Shown here in pieces: positions 8,053 through 19,100 of a stretch of DNA of 64,000 nt; position 1 is the first letter of the stretch; every line of letters begins with the position of its first letter. This DNA is from an uncultured Aquimarina sp. (GTDB lineage Bacteria; Bacteroidota; Bacteroidia; Flavobacteriales; Flavobacteriaceae): positions 1 through 64,000 of the forward strand of contig CANMML010000011.1 of the NCBI GenBank assembly GCA_947499005.1. Direction: 5' to 3'. The notes under the pieces are model-generated. The model was given only the letters and a program-made list of their open reading frames with translations, was not told where the DNA came from and did no database searches. A program made the position numbers and the translations under genes.

Positions 8053-11000
8053 ATGACAGCAACACCACAAATAAGCGAACTAAAAGAGCTGCATAAAGCT
8101 CTTATTCCATTACCAAATATGGTAGATGGACGCACGGATGAAGACCGTCTGGCGTTCATGGTTCGTTTTTCCTCGTTGTTAAACTTTTATGACAAAAGCA
8201 ATGAAATAACTAGTGATTGGAGTCCCTTTTTATTGAAAGACCCCATCTTTTTATTGGCTTTCATTGCTAAAACTCCTTTTCCTGAGATTCATCAACTATT
8301 TGTAGAAAGTACCGTTGTTCTTGGGAATTCATTAGTAACCTTAAAAAGTATTCCATCAACAAGGCATTCTTCAAATGAATACATTCGTGTAAATACTTCG
8401 GTATCTAATGGTTTTGAACAAGTGCTAGAGCAATTGATTCGTGTGTTTAGGCATTTGGAAAAATGGTCTTTTTTCTTAAATCAAAATACACATGAGTTTA
8501 AGCTAAAAACATATATTTTAAATGAAATAAGGACCAAATACAGCATATGGTTTTGGGATGTTTTAGATTTGAAGCAGCAATTAGCAACTTCAAAATATGT
8601 TGAAGGTATTATTCCTGTAGATTATTTTCTTTTTGAAAAATTTGATAACAAGATTTGGAAAAAGAATAAAGGGAAATACACTTTTTATGATCTTCTAAAT
8701 TTAGAATACCCATTACAAGACAATACTAAAATTAAAATTTTAAATGGGCTAAAGAAGGTAGGTCAAGAGTTGTTGTCTTTCTTTAATAGTATTGTAGAAT
8801 ATGCTTCTGTAGAATTTGAAAATAGTCAAATAGCCAAAAAAAGTTACCCTGATACCTTATTGTTTCGAACATTTTCTAATCTTTTCGAAACTTATACTAA
8901 GCAAATCAATGGCTTTTCTAAAAAGCATTTGAATTTTTATTATGGAGATATACTAAAACAGCATCAGCAACTAGCAACACCAGATAGTACTTTTGTTTAT
9001 GCACAACTAGCAAAAAAAGAGCTTTTTAGTCTTCCTACGGGTACCGCTTTTAATGCTGGGGTGAATAACGATAAAGAGCCCATTGTTTTTAAAAATGACA
9101 AGAGCGTTTCTCTAAATCCCGCAACGATTACTTCGGGATATACCTTAATGAAATCAAAGGGTGATGGAGGTGCATTTACAACATTGTATTTATCAAATGT
9201 AGCGACGCCTTCAATTCTTAAAAAAGACGAGCAAGGTGCTATCGTTTCATGGGATACTTTTGGAACGACAAACAATGCTACTCAAGTAGCTCAAAGTATT
9301 GCTTTCGCTTCACCATTACTATTTCTTAATGAAGGTGAACGTACCATTACATTTAGTTTTGCTCTTCAAGAAGAAATTCCGCAAGCTTTTTTTGAAAAGG
9401 CCACTTACTTTTTAAGTACCGCAGAAGATTGGTTAGCATTGAAATTATCAACTCCAGAAGAAATTGCAAAAGACAAGAAGGAAGGAAAAAAACAACCAAT
9501 AGAAGTTAAAGCAAAGGATTGTTCTTTAACAATAACGATTAATCTAACCATTGAAGATCCAGCAATTGTACCTTTTGCAAAAGCAAAAGAAGGGTATAGT
9601 TCTCAATGGCCGATTTTCAAAATGAGCTTTAATGAGTTTAAAAGTCTTTCGAGTCCTCCAGAGATTAATACGCTTACCATAGATGTAAATGTAACTGGAT
9701 TGAAAAATGTAGTGCTATATAATGATTATGGAGCTTTAGCAACGAAGAAGCCTTTCCAGCCTTTAGGGCCGACACCAGCAAATGACGAAAGCTTTTATTT
9801 GGGAAGTAATGAGATTTTTAGTAAAAAAGTAAGTAAGCTTTCTATTGCCTTAGACTGGGATAATTTACCCCAGATACCAAAGTCAACTCAAAAAGGAAAA
9901 ACAATTCAGTTGATAGATGCTTTCTCTTATTATTACGACGCTTACAACAAATACTTGGCAGGAGGGTATAAAAAATATGGAGAAGAAGAGGATGCTTCAA
10001 ATGAAAAGAAGTCTTCTTTTTGGGATAAAATATTTTCAAAGAAAAATAATAAGCAAGGTATCATCGATGCCGCTGTAGACGCACTAGTTCCATTTAATAA
10101 TGAAAGCTTTCAGGTTGCTTTCGAATTACTTCAATATGGAAAGTGGGATGCTTTTAATATGAATAATCCTAATGGAAAAGGAGAGACGAAATTGTATGAA
10201 TTAAAAGGTACAGAAGATGGAGTGTTGTACCATCAACCTTTGTTTCAATTCGATAGTAAAACCTTAACACTTTCTTTTGATAAAGAAATTAATGCCAGCA
10301 TTACGCTTGTATTTGATATATCTTATAACTACCTCACTAAAAAAGTAAAACTATCCGTTCATCTTAAAATTAATGACAAATCCTTAGAGGTTTATGATGA
10401 GGTTCCTCAACGTGGTATTACACCAAATAAATTAAAATCATTACTGGCCAATTTAAATAGCAAGTTGTCGGATAGTGAATCGGAGATTAAAAGTTATTTA
10501 AAGGCTAATGAAGAAAAAATTGCGAATGATATCATACAATTTATCTTAAAAGAAACGATTTCTTCAAAAAGTACTTTTACTACCAATCAATTATCGACAA
10601 TACAAACAGATCTCGATCCTTCACTTCAATTAACCCCATTATTATTTTCGAATACCAGTAAAAATGGCTTCTTGCGCATGCAATTAATCGCTCCTAGTTA
10701 CGGATTCGGAGTAGAGTTGTACCCGAAAGTAGTGAATGCTATAGCACTTTGTAACGCTGAAGCGATTGCATTAACAAAGAAAAAAGATATTAAGGAATTA
10801 GCATCAACAGCAAACATTCCATACACTCCAATTGTTAGTGGAGTAACGGCTGATTATGGAGCATCTCATACCTATGATTTTTTAGACACAAGTTCAGAAT
10901 ATCCTATTGAAATTTCTTACGAAACGCCTTTTACAACGTTTAATTATTCGGACTTACTTGAACAATCCAAAACGGCTTATCCTGTATTAGCAGGAGACAC

Positions 11001-12165
11001 CAAAGCAAATGGAGCGATCCCTCTGTATCCAGAATGTGAAAACGATGGACAGTTATTTATAGAGTTAAGTGATTTGGTTGCGCCTTGTCAGTTAAATTTA
11101 TATTTTGAGTTAAATAGAGCCTTTTCAAAGAATATTAATGCCCCAAAAGGCTTGAATTATTTGGGAGCAACGTCTACGGGATGGGAAACTATAAAAGTTG
11201 TAGAGGATGGTACTAAAGGTTTTTCCTGTTCGGGTATTTTACTGTTAGATATTCCAGATACATTAAGTGATAATAATCCAATGATGCCTTTAGGAAGTTA
11301 TTGGCTTGCCATTGGAACCACCGAATCACCTTCGCAATTTGCGACAACATCACTATTAAGTACCAATGGTATAAAACTGACCCGATCAGGGGATAATTAT
11401 ATAACCAGTGAGTATACTCCTAAAATAGCTGCATCAACTATTAAAAGTACCCTGCCCGAGCTTTCTAGTGTGTTGCAACCTTTTTCTTCGTTTGGCGGAG
11501 TGGCTTACGAAACGAAGTCACATATGAATAAGCGTGTAAGTTTAAGGTTACAAACAAAGGATAGGCTGGTAACCGCTACAGATTATTATAGGATAATAAA
11601 AAACCAATTTCCGACTATCTATTATTCTAAAAGTGAGTTTAAAACAAAGACAAGAAACACTGAAGTTTATGTAGTGCATCAAGTTGAACATTGGAGTGAT
11701 AACAATGCTTTTAGACCTCTGGTAAGCGAATGTTTAGAATTGAATATCCAAAATTTTTTAAAGGCTAGAGCTTCAACTTTTGCCAATATAGAGGTGTCTA
11801 ATTTTGACTTTCAATACGTTCGAATTTTGGGTGTCCTCACTCTTAATGAAGGCTATGAGAAAAAGGGAGCTATGGATCAATTGAATAGTGCGCTAAACAT
11901 TTTCCTTTCCCCTTGGGTAAAAGCACATCAAGAACAAATTATTATAGATAGTGGGTTGACAGTTGCAGAAATAGCAGCATTTATTAATGGTTTTCTTAGT
12001 ATCGATCAAGTTGAAGATTTACAATTTGAAATAGGAAAGTTACAAAGTGATGGAACGATTTTATATGAGGCAGCTACATCAGAAGTAAAAGCCATTAAAA
12101 GAGGAAAATTATTGGTGCCTTCTTTAGATTATTCAAAATTAAAATATCAAACATGGAAGCAGTAA
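8053..12165 (+). CDS. Large baseplate wedge protein (Cis11-like, J-type C-terminus)
   Basis: This 1370-residue cytosolic protein lies where Afp11/Pvc11 wedge proteins lie. The most telling segment is near residues 1170-1190, where RLVTATDYYRIIKNQFPTI matches the J/gp6-type wedge pattern, followed by a ferredoxin-like C-terminal region. The protein is considerably longer than the roughly 900-1000 residues I would expect for Afp11-like wedges. Extra beta-rich and Lys/Glu-rich segments between about residues 400 and 830 may form peripheral baseplate structures. The end overlaps the next baseplate gene by 13 bases. The assignment to Cis11 rests on order and the C-terminal motif. Confidence 0.75.
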   Translation: MTATPQISELKELHKALIPLPNMVDGRTDEDRLAFMVRFSSLLNFYDKSNEITSDWSPFLLKDPIFLLAFIAKTPFPEIHQLFVESTVVLGNSLVTLKSIPSTRHSSNEYIRVNTSVSNGFEQVLEQLIRVFRHLEKWSFFLNQNTHEFKLKTYILNEIRTKYSIWFWDVLDLKQQLATSKYVEGIIPVDYFLFEKFDNKIWKKNKGKYTFYDLLNLEYPLQDNTKIKILNGLKKVGQELLSFFNSIVEYASVEFENSQIAKKSYPDTLLFRTFSNLFETYTKQINGFSKKHLNFYYGDILKQHQQLATPDSTFVYAQLAKKELFSLPTGTAFNAGVNNDKEPIVFKNDKSVSLNPATITSGYTLMKSKGDGGAFTTLYLSNVATPSILKKDEQGAIVSWDTFGTTNNATQVAQSIAFASPLLFLNEGERTITFSFALQEEIPQAFFEKATYFLSTAEDWLALKLSTPEEIAKDKKEGKKQPIEVKAKDCSLTITINLTIEDPAIVPFAKAKEGYSSQWPIFKMSFNEFKSLSSPPEINTLTIDVNVTGLKNVVLYNDYGALATKKPFQPLGPTPANDESFYLGSNEIFSKKVSKLSIALDWDNLPQIPKSTQKGKTIQLIDAFSYYYDAYNKYLAGGYKKYGEEEDASNEKKSSFWDKIFSKKNNKQGIIDAAVDALVPFNNESFQVAFELLQYGKWDAFNMNNPNGKGETKLYELKGTEDGVLYHQPLFQFDSKTLTLSFDKEINASITLVFDISYNYLTKKVKLSVHLKINDKSLEVYDEVPQRGITPNKLKSLLANLNSKLSDSESEIKSYLKANEEKIANDIIQFILKETISSKSTFTTNQLSTIQTDLDPSLQLTPLLFSNTSKNGFLRMQLIAPSYGFGVELYPKVVNAIALCNAEAIALTKKKDIKELASTANIPYTPIVSGVTADYGASHTYDFLDTSSEYPIEISYETPFTTFNYSDLLEQSKTAYPVLAGDTKANGAIPLYPECENDGQLFIELSDLVAPCQLNLYFELNRAFSKNINAPKGLNYLGATSTGWETIKVVEDGTKGFSCSGILLLDIPDTLSDNNPMMPLGSYWLAIGTTESPSQFATTSLLSTNGIKLTRSGDNYITSEYTPKIAASTIKSTLPELSSVLQPFSSFGGVAYETKSHMNKRVSLRLQTKDRLVTATDYYRIIKNQFPTIYYSKSEFKTKTRNTEVYVVHQVEHWSDNNAFRPLVSECLELNIQNFLKARASTFANIEVSNFDFQYVRILGVLTLNEGYEKKGAMDQLNSALNIFLSPWVKAHQEQIIIDSGLTVAEIAAFINGFLSIDQVEDLQFEIGKLQSDGTILYEAATSEVKAIKRGKLLVPSLDYSKLKYQTWKQ

Positions 12166-14930
12166 GTTACATTCAGTACTCTGAGCTTCCAAAAGAATTG
12201 AATTTTCTGGAGCTTAAAGAGGAGGCATTAGCATATATTCAGAAGTATGCCGGGGATGCTTGGACCAATTTAAACCCTAGTGATCCAGGGATTACCATTT
12301 TAGATCAATTGTGTTATGCGTTAACTGAATTAGGGTATTGTGGCAATTTTCCTGTAAAAGATATTTTATCGGATGAAGACAATAACGTCCAGATTGAGAA
12401 TCAATTCTTTTTACCCGAAAATATATTGACAACTAATCCTGTTACGATTAAAGATTATCAAAAACTAGTCATTAATGGCGTAACAGGAGTACGTAATATT
12501 TTGATTGATAAGCTAGAAACAGGAAGTCTATTTACATATGCAGTATATACATCCTATGTATTGGTAGACTTTAGTTTGACAAAAGAAGAAAAATTATCCT
12601 GTACCATTGAAGCTTACTTCTTGTTAAATCAACACAGGAATTTAGGAGAATATTTTATAACACCTCGATTATTGGTATCTAAAAAATCTAAGGTTAACGG
12701 AGCTTTAGAACTAGAAACGGGTTATCAATTAAACAAAGTACTTGCTGCAATTTCTGAAGCCATTAATGATTATGTTTTTCCTAAAGTAGTACAAACGGGT
12801 TACGAGCAGCTGAAGGAAGAAGGCGAGAGCACGAATGAAATTTTTAATGGTCCAATTTTATCCAGTGGTTGGATTCCGGATGATAGTGTGAAACCTAAAA
12901 AGAACAGCATTCATGCTTTTGAAATAACGAAGATCATTCAATCAATTCCAGGAGTTAAAAGCATTAATAATCTAAGTTTTGATAGTGATCGTAAAAATAA
13001 AATTACGAGTAAGGAAGACGAAATTTTAGTGTTAGATGTCATAGGGACATTACAGGAAAAAGGAAATCATCAATTTTCGATTCATGCACAGCATCAATCC
13101 TTAGATAGAGGAGTAATCCCTAGTATAATAGAGGCTTTTAATCGTATAGAAACTTCGGGAGTTCAAAAAAATAAAGTAGCTTCTGTGTCTTTAGCGCCCA
13201 AGGAACCAACAGGCAATTATCGCGATATTAGTTCATATTATTCGATTCAGAATACATTTCCGCAAGCTTATGCAGTTGGAGAGAATGCTATTGATTCTAA
13301 TGCGTCGGAATTTCAGATAGCACAATCGAGACAATTGAAGGGATACCTTACTATTTTCGATCAGGTTTTAAGTAATCAATTTGCTCAGTTAGGCAATTTA
13401 AAATCACTTTTTTCATTTCAAAATGCGGTTACGGGAGATCCCGAAGACAGCAATTATTTTTTCGCTACTCAATCAGAATTTGATAAGTATCATAGTGAAT
13501 ACCCAGTACCTTATCAAAGTTTTTCGCCAACCTATTTTTATCAATCATTATACACGGCTGTTCCTAATATCAAGGATTTGCTTAGGAATTCAGATAAGTT
13601 TAAGTATAGTCTTATTCCCGAATCCAAGAACAGTTTAGAAAAACAAGCTTGGCACAAGTTTAAAAGAGATCCCTATAATACCTACATCCATGGTTTAATG
13701 GATATCATGGAGAATGAAAAAATTAATTTGGATCGTAGAAATACCATACTCGATCACTTATTAGCACGTCATGGGATTTCTCCAGAAATGATAGATGCAA
13801 TAATCAGTAGTCCTGTTTATACCGATAATTTGGTACAGGATAGGGTAATTATTAAAAGTTTATTCCTTCAAAACTATCAGCAATTATCATACAATAGAGC
13901 TAAAGGTTATAATTTTTTAGCAGCTGCAACACTTCAAAACATTGAAGATGACAGTCAACCTGTATTATTAAGAGATGCAAGACAAGAATACCAGCAAGAA
14001 CAGCATCATGACTTTATTTTTCAGACAAAAAAAGTAGATAAGCAAGAGCATTTACACGACAACCATTTTATTAATTTTTCAACAATACAATTAAAAAGTT
14101 CGTTGTTACTAGCTTTAGCGACCAGGTATCATAATTATATGGCAATCCAAGCTACAGGGATCGAAAGTTCTTTAGTCTTATGGCTTTTACAACAACAGAA
14201 AGGGGTGTTGACTATAGAAATGGGATTGTTATTTAAGTCAGCATTGTATGCTGTGACATTGAGAAAGCAGGTGGTTCAAAAAAATGATGAAAGCGAAAAA
14301 GATATCACTTATGAATATTATACATCACAATCAAAATTGACCTACGAACAATTTATTGTTTTGCTAAGTTTTTTAGAATATCATGATTTTGAATTTGATG
14401 AAGATTCTAATACTCCTACTAGTGATATTTCGTTACCGAAAATCATTCAGAATATTACATGGGAAAAACAAGGTAATAGTGATGCCACATACGATCAACT
14501 AAAAAATACAGACATATCCTTTAATACTACGGCATATTGGGAAGGAGCAACATTAGACAATGTAGATCTTTCTAAATTGAATGCTTCGTTATTTGTGTTG
14601 CCAGATTTTGTGCCAGAAGTCAATACATCGCAATTCAAAGCCAGTTTCGATTTTTTATTAAGTCATGAGTTGCCTATTCAGCAAGGATATGATAAAAAAT
14701 ATCTCGATAAGGACAAATTAAAGAGTTTGATTAATGCTTTTGTGCCTTGGCATAATGCATTGATTTATAAATCGCCATCGGCAAGAAGTAAAAATAAGGA
14801 TGGAGATAAAGAAAGTGAAGAAGGCGATACATCTATAAAAACAATCGATGTATCTACGATTAATTCATTGGCAGGAGCTGTCGTGAATGAATTGATTGAT
14901 TTAAAAGTAATAACAACAGTATCAGTATGA
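12153..14930 (+). CDS. Baseplate wedge protein (Cis12-like)
   Basis: This 925-residue protein forms part of the baseplate ring. Residues about 38-60 contain NLNPSDPGITILDQLCYALT, a hallmark of contractile-tail wedge proteins (W-T-D/N..DPGI-T-L pattern). The remainder is mixed, with long helices around residues 500-620. It lies between the other wedge protein and the tape-measure gene, as does Afp12/Pvc12, and overlaps both neighbours. The two wedge genes could be interchanged in numbering; that both are baseplate components is firmer than which is 11 and which is 12. Confidence 0.8.
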   Translation: MEAVSYIQYSELPKELNFLELKEEALAYIQKYAGDAWTNLNPSDPGITILDQLCYALTELGYCGNFPVKDILSDEDNNVQIENQFFLPENILTTNPVTIKDYQKLVINGVTGVRNILIDKLETGSLFTYAVYTSYVLVDFSLTKEEKLSCTIEAYFLLNQHRNLGEYFITPRLLVSKKSKVNGALELETGYQLNKVLAAISEAINDYVFPKVVQTGYEQLKEEGESTNEIFNGPILSSGWIPDDSVKPKKNSIHAFEITKIIQSIPGVKSINNLSFDSDRKNKITSKEDEILVLDVIGTLQEKGNHQFSIHAQHQSLDRGVIPSIIEAFNRIETSGVQKNKVASVSLAPKEPTGNYRDISSYYSIQNTFPQAYAVGENAIDSNASEFQIAQSRQLKGYLTIFDQVLSNQFAQLGNLKSLFSFQNAVTGDPEDSNYFFATQSEFDKYHSEYPVPYQSFSPTYFYQSLYTAVPNIKDLLRNSDKFKYSLIPESKNSLEKQAWHKFKRDPYNTYIHGLMDIMENEKINLDRRNTILDHLLARHGISPEMIDAIISSPVYTDNLVQDRVIIKSLFLQNYQQLSYNRAKGYNFLAAATLQNIEDDSQPVLLRDARQEYQQEQHHDFIFQTKKVDKQEHLHDNHFINFSTIQLKSSLLLALATRYHNYMAIQATGIESSLVLWLLQQQKGVLTIEMGLLFKSALYAVTLRKQVVQKNDESEKDITYEYYTSQSKLTYEQFIVLLSFLEYHDFEFDEDSNTPTSDISLPKIIQNITWEKQGNSDATYDQLKNTDISFNTTAYWEGATLDNVDLSKLNASLFVLPDFVPEVNTSQFKASFDFLLSHELPIQQGYDKKYLDKDKLKSLINAFVPWHNALIYKSPSARSKNKDGDKESEEGDTSIKTIDVSTINSLAGAVVNELIDLKVITTVSV

Positions 14931-17900
14931 TTACGGTTTCGAAACATATGGTCAGTAGCTGTCATTGGGATACTTCTTTCGATGCAAAGGAGCATGCTAT
15001 GGAAATGCAGCATATGTTAAGTAACTGGTGCAGGCATCAGCTTGCTAACGAATTGGATGAAGTTTTTGAAGCGGTTTGCCCTGAAGATAAAACTTTGAAA
15101 ATTAAACAGCTTGAAATTGATCTTGGCCCTGTGTATTATGATTCATTTATAGAAGACCTAAGTGTTCGACTTAAAAATGCATTACGCCAAAAATTGATTG
15201 ATATCCTCAATTATCCAAGTAAAGCATCGAATACTCTTGAGATTATTCCAGAAAAGACTTCTTTATTAAAAACGCTCAGCCATTTCTTGAAAAATGGAAT
15301 GTTGCCTTGGAATTTTAGTACAACTTCTAGATCAATGAATGAACTGTTAACGCAGCAGCTAGAAGAAAACAAGCAGGAAACGACACAAATGTTATGGGAA
15401 GTAGGAATTCATGAAAGTGTTCGTAAACGAATTGCATGGCAAGTTTCGTCGACTAATTTTAAGAAAATTATAAGTGTTCTAGAGCCTAGTAACCACGAGA
15501 CGATACATAATTTTTCTAATGAATTTATAAAGATTCAAAGAAGAGAAACCATTGTAAAGTCGGGAAGCAATGATTTTGAAAGAAGTATATGGTTTTGGGT
15601 ACTTAATTACCTTTTTGTAGATCGAGGAACCATATTTAATCGAGAAGCTTTTGTAAGAAGTAATCTGTTACAAATGGCACATCATTTCAATATGGAATAC
15701 AGTGTTCTTTTTGAATTGGTGGAAGAAGCTGTCACTAAGATAGAAGAGAGTGTACATATCAGTGCCGAATTTATTCTGATCTTAAAAGTACTATCCAAAG
15801 AACTTCGTCAAAACCCTTTTAATACTAATGTTACCAAGAAACAAGAACTAGCACATTGGGAGCAATTAGGGACTTATTTTCAATATCCAGATCGTTTAAA
15901 AAATAAAAAAGAGCAAGACTATTTTGAAGAGTTGATTGTAAATCTAGAATTAAGAGATAGAAAACGATTGAAAAGTATGATGGCGGGGCTTTCCACTCAA
16001 GAATCATATTGGAAATCGATGGTCACCAATACTACGCAACTAGCCAAAGAGACATTTTTCAATGTTTTACTAGCAGAAAAGGCATCAGCATTTTTAAATC
16101 AATTAAAGTTTTTAAAGGTGTATAGTAAGCAAAATACCAAAATAGATGCGGATACGATTTGGAAGCATAGTATTATTTATGTCATAAAAAACAATGCTCA
16201 AGCAAATATTGAAGATGGTTTTTTAAATGATTTTATAAAGACATTTAAGCTATATAATATTAGTAATTCACTAACACTCAATATTCCAAAAACACTAGAA
16301 AATACAAAGGCATACCAAGCATTAAAGCAGAAACAATTAGCATTTAGTAATAAGGGTACTGCTGAGGTTTCGGAAGCTTATTTTAAAGGAATATGGGAGG
16401 CTTATATGAAATTAGCGCAAGCCAATTCTATTGATAGCCATTTAGAAATTAAGTTGTCAGAGATCATCCTTCAGTGGTTTGAGAAACAACCTCTCAAAGC
16501 ATGGAAGGTAATCACAAGAAATCAAGATAGGCAAGTAGCTGCCCAAACGCTTCACAAGTTATTAGATGAAAAAGCAGCTTATAAATTAACAAAAGCTGTT
16601 TTCTCGGAAAAGCATAGACAACTTATTGATTTAGAAATTAATATTTTTGAAGTACTTACTTCACTTCACATAAATCATCGCTTTTTATTTTGGTCAACTT
16701 CAATTGAACTACTGCTTCAAAAGCCAAATATTTCACTAGAAGCTTTGGTACTTCAATTGGGGCGAAAGTTGAGTTTTGATTTGCATTCAGTAAAAGCATC
16801 ATTGGGGAGTAGTACAATATTCTCAACCTTATTAGAAGAGACGTTTGCCACTAAAAGATCACAGCTTTCTGTAATAGAGTTGAAAACGATACAAGCTAAA
16901 ATTGACGTTTATGAAAAAGCAGATGCTTTGTCTAAAGCAGCAATACTGGTAACTTCTAAAAGTTCGAGAATATTTGTGCAACAGGTATTGTCTGAAATTA
17001 AGGATACAACACGTATTGAAAAATTGACTACAACAGGTCATGAAATTATCAATTACCTATTGCCAAATGCGATTGTTGTTTGGGGCGAAGTATATCAAAA
17101 GTATACTAGAAATGCAGTTGCAACTCATTCTAGGGCTTCAAAGATGAAGCAAGATTTAATTGCTGTTTTTTGGAATTGTCTTTTAAAGGGTGAAATGCAT
17201 TCGGGGAGCAAGAATAAATTTATAACTCTCTTTGAAAAAGAATTTAAGAGTGCATACCCCAAATATGCTAACGAAAATAGCATTGCAGAAGCCACTAGCT
17301 TTTTATCGAATAAAATGCCTCAAGGGGTTAGTCCCACTATTGAAATAGATGAAATAGTTGAACTAGAAACATTAATTCGTGAAAACAATAAAAATAGTGC
17401 CGAGTTTCAAAAATTAGTATTGAGGGCTTTAGAGAAATTCCCAAAACGCTTTTATGCATTATTTAAAGAAATAGCTTTGGCTACATGGTGTGAAGAGACA
17501 TTAGTGCTAGATCAATTTTTAGGTTTAATTATAGAAACCTCTAACGAAGCAAACAAACGTTATGGATTATCTCTTTTAAGCTTATTCAATATCGTACAAC
17601 AGGTAGGAAATACCGAAACTAAAAAGCAGTTAAAAAAACAATTTTGGAATTTTCTATGGGAAGGAATTAAAACACCGAATACCCTTAAAGAGAGTTTGCA
17701 ATATTTAGTAAAAGAAGTACTCTCGGTATTAGCGAAACAGCCCCAAATGAACGGAGGATATTTGGTTCATAAAATAAAAGAAGGAAATATTGTTGTTCCC
17801 GAAGTTTTAAAAAATACGTTGATTTTAGAAAATACAGTATTCGAACTTATAGATAGTAAATCATCTGGGTCAGATGAGCTACAAGCTATAGGTTTAGAAG

Positions 17901-19048
17901 AGTTGCCTTTTGGGAAATTAGAAGAATTATGTCATTCGTTATTGATTTCTAATCATTTCCCAACGTGGTTTCAAGTTCAGTATAAAGAATGGTCAAAAGC
18001 AGCAATATTAGCAGCGATAATTGATCACAAACCTTTAGTGCTATTAAGTGTTTTAAGGAAAGAATCGAAATACAGTACTTCTAGGTTTTTAAGGGCTACA
18101 CGAAAATTGTCTATATCACAATTGGTAAGAACACTAGAGCGTCTATATCCAGATCGAAATAGACATTTTAGATTACTAGAAAAATTTATAGCAGTAACAG
18201 CACAAGTTCAATTAAAAGGATTGCCTAAAGGAGTATTGGTAGATCTCGTTTTATTGAAAACGATTAAAGCTTGGGTGAATACCGATTGGAGTTCGGTAAG
18301 TACTGTACAGTTATGGCAAGAGCTTATTTGGGAATTATGCGCCAAACAAAATATACCTGTAGATGATTTTTTTGAAGCGATAGAGCCTTTAAATGCTCAA
18401 CTACCAATACCTTTTCAAATAAGCTTTGCAGCATTATCTAAAGAAAAAATACAATCGAAAATCGAGATAAAAAGTATGGAAGAAAAGCCCAAACCTAACA
18501 AAGTTCCAAAGCTTCTCAAGTCCGAATATGCATCTATGTTACAGAAAGGAGTTTCTGTGCCTAATGCAGGAATGGTCTTATTGAATAGTTATTATGGAAT
18601 GCTATTACAAAGATTAGAACTGGTAAAAAGCAATGCATTTGTAAATCCCGAAGCGCAAATACGTGCAGTACATTATTTACAATTTGTCGTTACAGGGCAG
18701 CAACAAACGGAAGAAGGTTTATTGGTGTTAAATAAAATTTTGTGCGGGATGGATCTTGTAACCCCTATTAGTAATGGCATAGAAGTAAGTAAAGAGGAAG
18801 AAGATTTAATTGGAGGATTAATTAATGCGGCTATGGGATATTGGGATGCTATTGGTAAAAGTTCCATCAACGGATTTAGAGGAAACTGGTTAGTTCGTGA
18901 AGGAATTCTAAAAGAGGAAGAAGACCGATGGACTTTAACCATAGAAAAAAGACCATATGACATTTTACTAATGAAGTCTCCTTTTTCATTTTCAATCATC
19001 AAATACCCATGGATGTCAAAAGCATTACACGTCACATGGGCTTATTAA
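14927..19048 (+). CDS. Contractile injection system tape-measure protein
   Basis: This 1373-residue, almost entirely helical protein matches the Bacteroidota CIS tape-measure family (CIS_TMP). The N-terminus (ITVSKHMVSSCHWDTSFDAK, then EVFEAVCPEDKTLKIKQLEIDLG) is the conserved family start, in which an IDLG-like strand follows a long helix. The C-terminal 150 residues contain the other conserved block (NAGMVLLNSYYGMLLQRLEL, then QIRAVHYLQFVVTGQQQTEE). Such proteins occupy the tube lumen during assembly and set particle length. It is coupled to the Cis12-like gene by ATGA. The following gap of 52 bases has no obvious terminator. Confidence 0.85.
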   Translation: MITVSKHMVSSCHWDTSFDAKEHAMEMQHMLSNWCRHQLANELDEVFEAVCPEDKTLKIKQLEIDLGPVYYDSFIEDLSVRLKNALRQKLIDILNYPSKASNTLEIIPEKTSLLKTLSHFLKNGMLPWNFSTTSRSMNELLTQQLEENKQETTQMLWEVGIHESVRKRIAWQVSSTNFKKIISVLEPSNHETIHNFSNEFIKIQRRETIVKSGSNDFERSIWFWVLNYLFVDRGTIFNREAFVRSNLLQMAHHFNMEYSVLFELVEEAVTKIEESVHISAEFILILKVLSKELRQNPFNTNVTKKQELAHWEQLGTYFQYPDRLKNKKEQDYFEELIVNLELRDRKRLKSMMAGLSTQESYWKSMVTNTTQLAKETFFNVLLAEKASAFLNQLKFLKVYSKQNTKIDADTIWKHSIIYVIKNNAQANIEDGFLNDFIKTFKLYNISNSLTLNIPKTLENTKAYQALKQKQLAFSNKGTAEVSEAYFKGIWEAYMKLAQANSIDSHLEIKLSEIILQWFEKQPLKAWKVITRNQDRQVAAQTLHKLLDEKAAYKLTKAVFSEKHRQLIDLEINIFEVLTSLHINHRFLFWSTSIELLLQKPNISLEALVLQLGRKLSFDLHSVKASLGSSTIFSTLLEETFATKRSQLSVIELKTIQAKIDVYEKADALSKAAILVTSKSSRIFVQQVLSEIKDTTRIEKLTTTGHEIINYLLPNAIVVWGEVYQKYTRNAVATHSRASKMKQDLIAVFWNCLLKGEMHSGSKNKFITLFEKEFKSAYPKYANENSIAEATSFLSNKMPQGVSPTIEIDEIVELETLIRENNKNSAEFQKLVLRALEKFPKRFYALFKEIALATWCEETLVLDQFLGLIIETSNEANKRYGLSLLSLFNIVQQVGNTETKKQLKKQFWNFLWEGIKTPNTLKESLQYLVKEVLSVLAKQPQMNGGYLVHKIKEGNIVVPEVLKNTLILENTVFELIDSKSSGSDELQAIGLEELPFGKLEELCHSLLISNHFPTWFQVQYKEWSKAAILAAIIDHKPLVLLSVLRKESKYSTSRFLRATRKLSISQLVRTLERLYPDRNRHFRLLEKFIAVTAQVQLKGLPKGVLVDLVLLKTIKAWVNTDWSSVSTVQLWQELIWELCAKQNIPVDDFFEAIEPLNAQLPIPFQISFAALSKEKIQSKIEIKSMEEKPKPNKVPKLLKSEYASMLQKGVSVPNAGMVLLNSYYGMLLQRLELVKSNAFVNPEAQIRAVHYLQFVVTGQQQTEEGLLVLNKILCGMDLVTPISNGIEVSKEEEDLIGGLINAAMGYWDAIGKSSINGFRGNWLVREGILKEEEDRWTLTIEKRPYDILLMKSPFSFSIIKYPWMSKALHVTWAY

Positions 19049-19100
19049 GAAAGAGTATCAACTTAAATATTAAACAGAGTAATAATTTAAAATCTATTTT

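Noticed and set aside
18673..19035. 120-codon minus-strand frame at the end of the tape-measure gene
   Set aside because: The overlapped plus-strand residues form the conserved C-terminal block of the tape-measure family, so the antisense frame is incidental.
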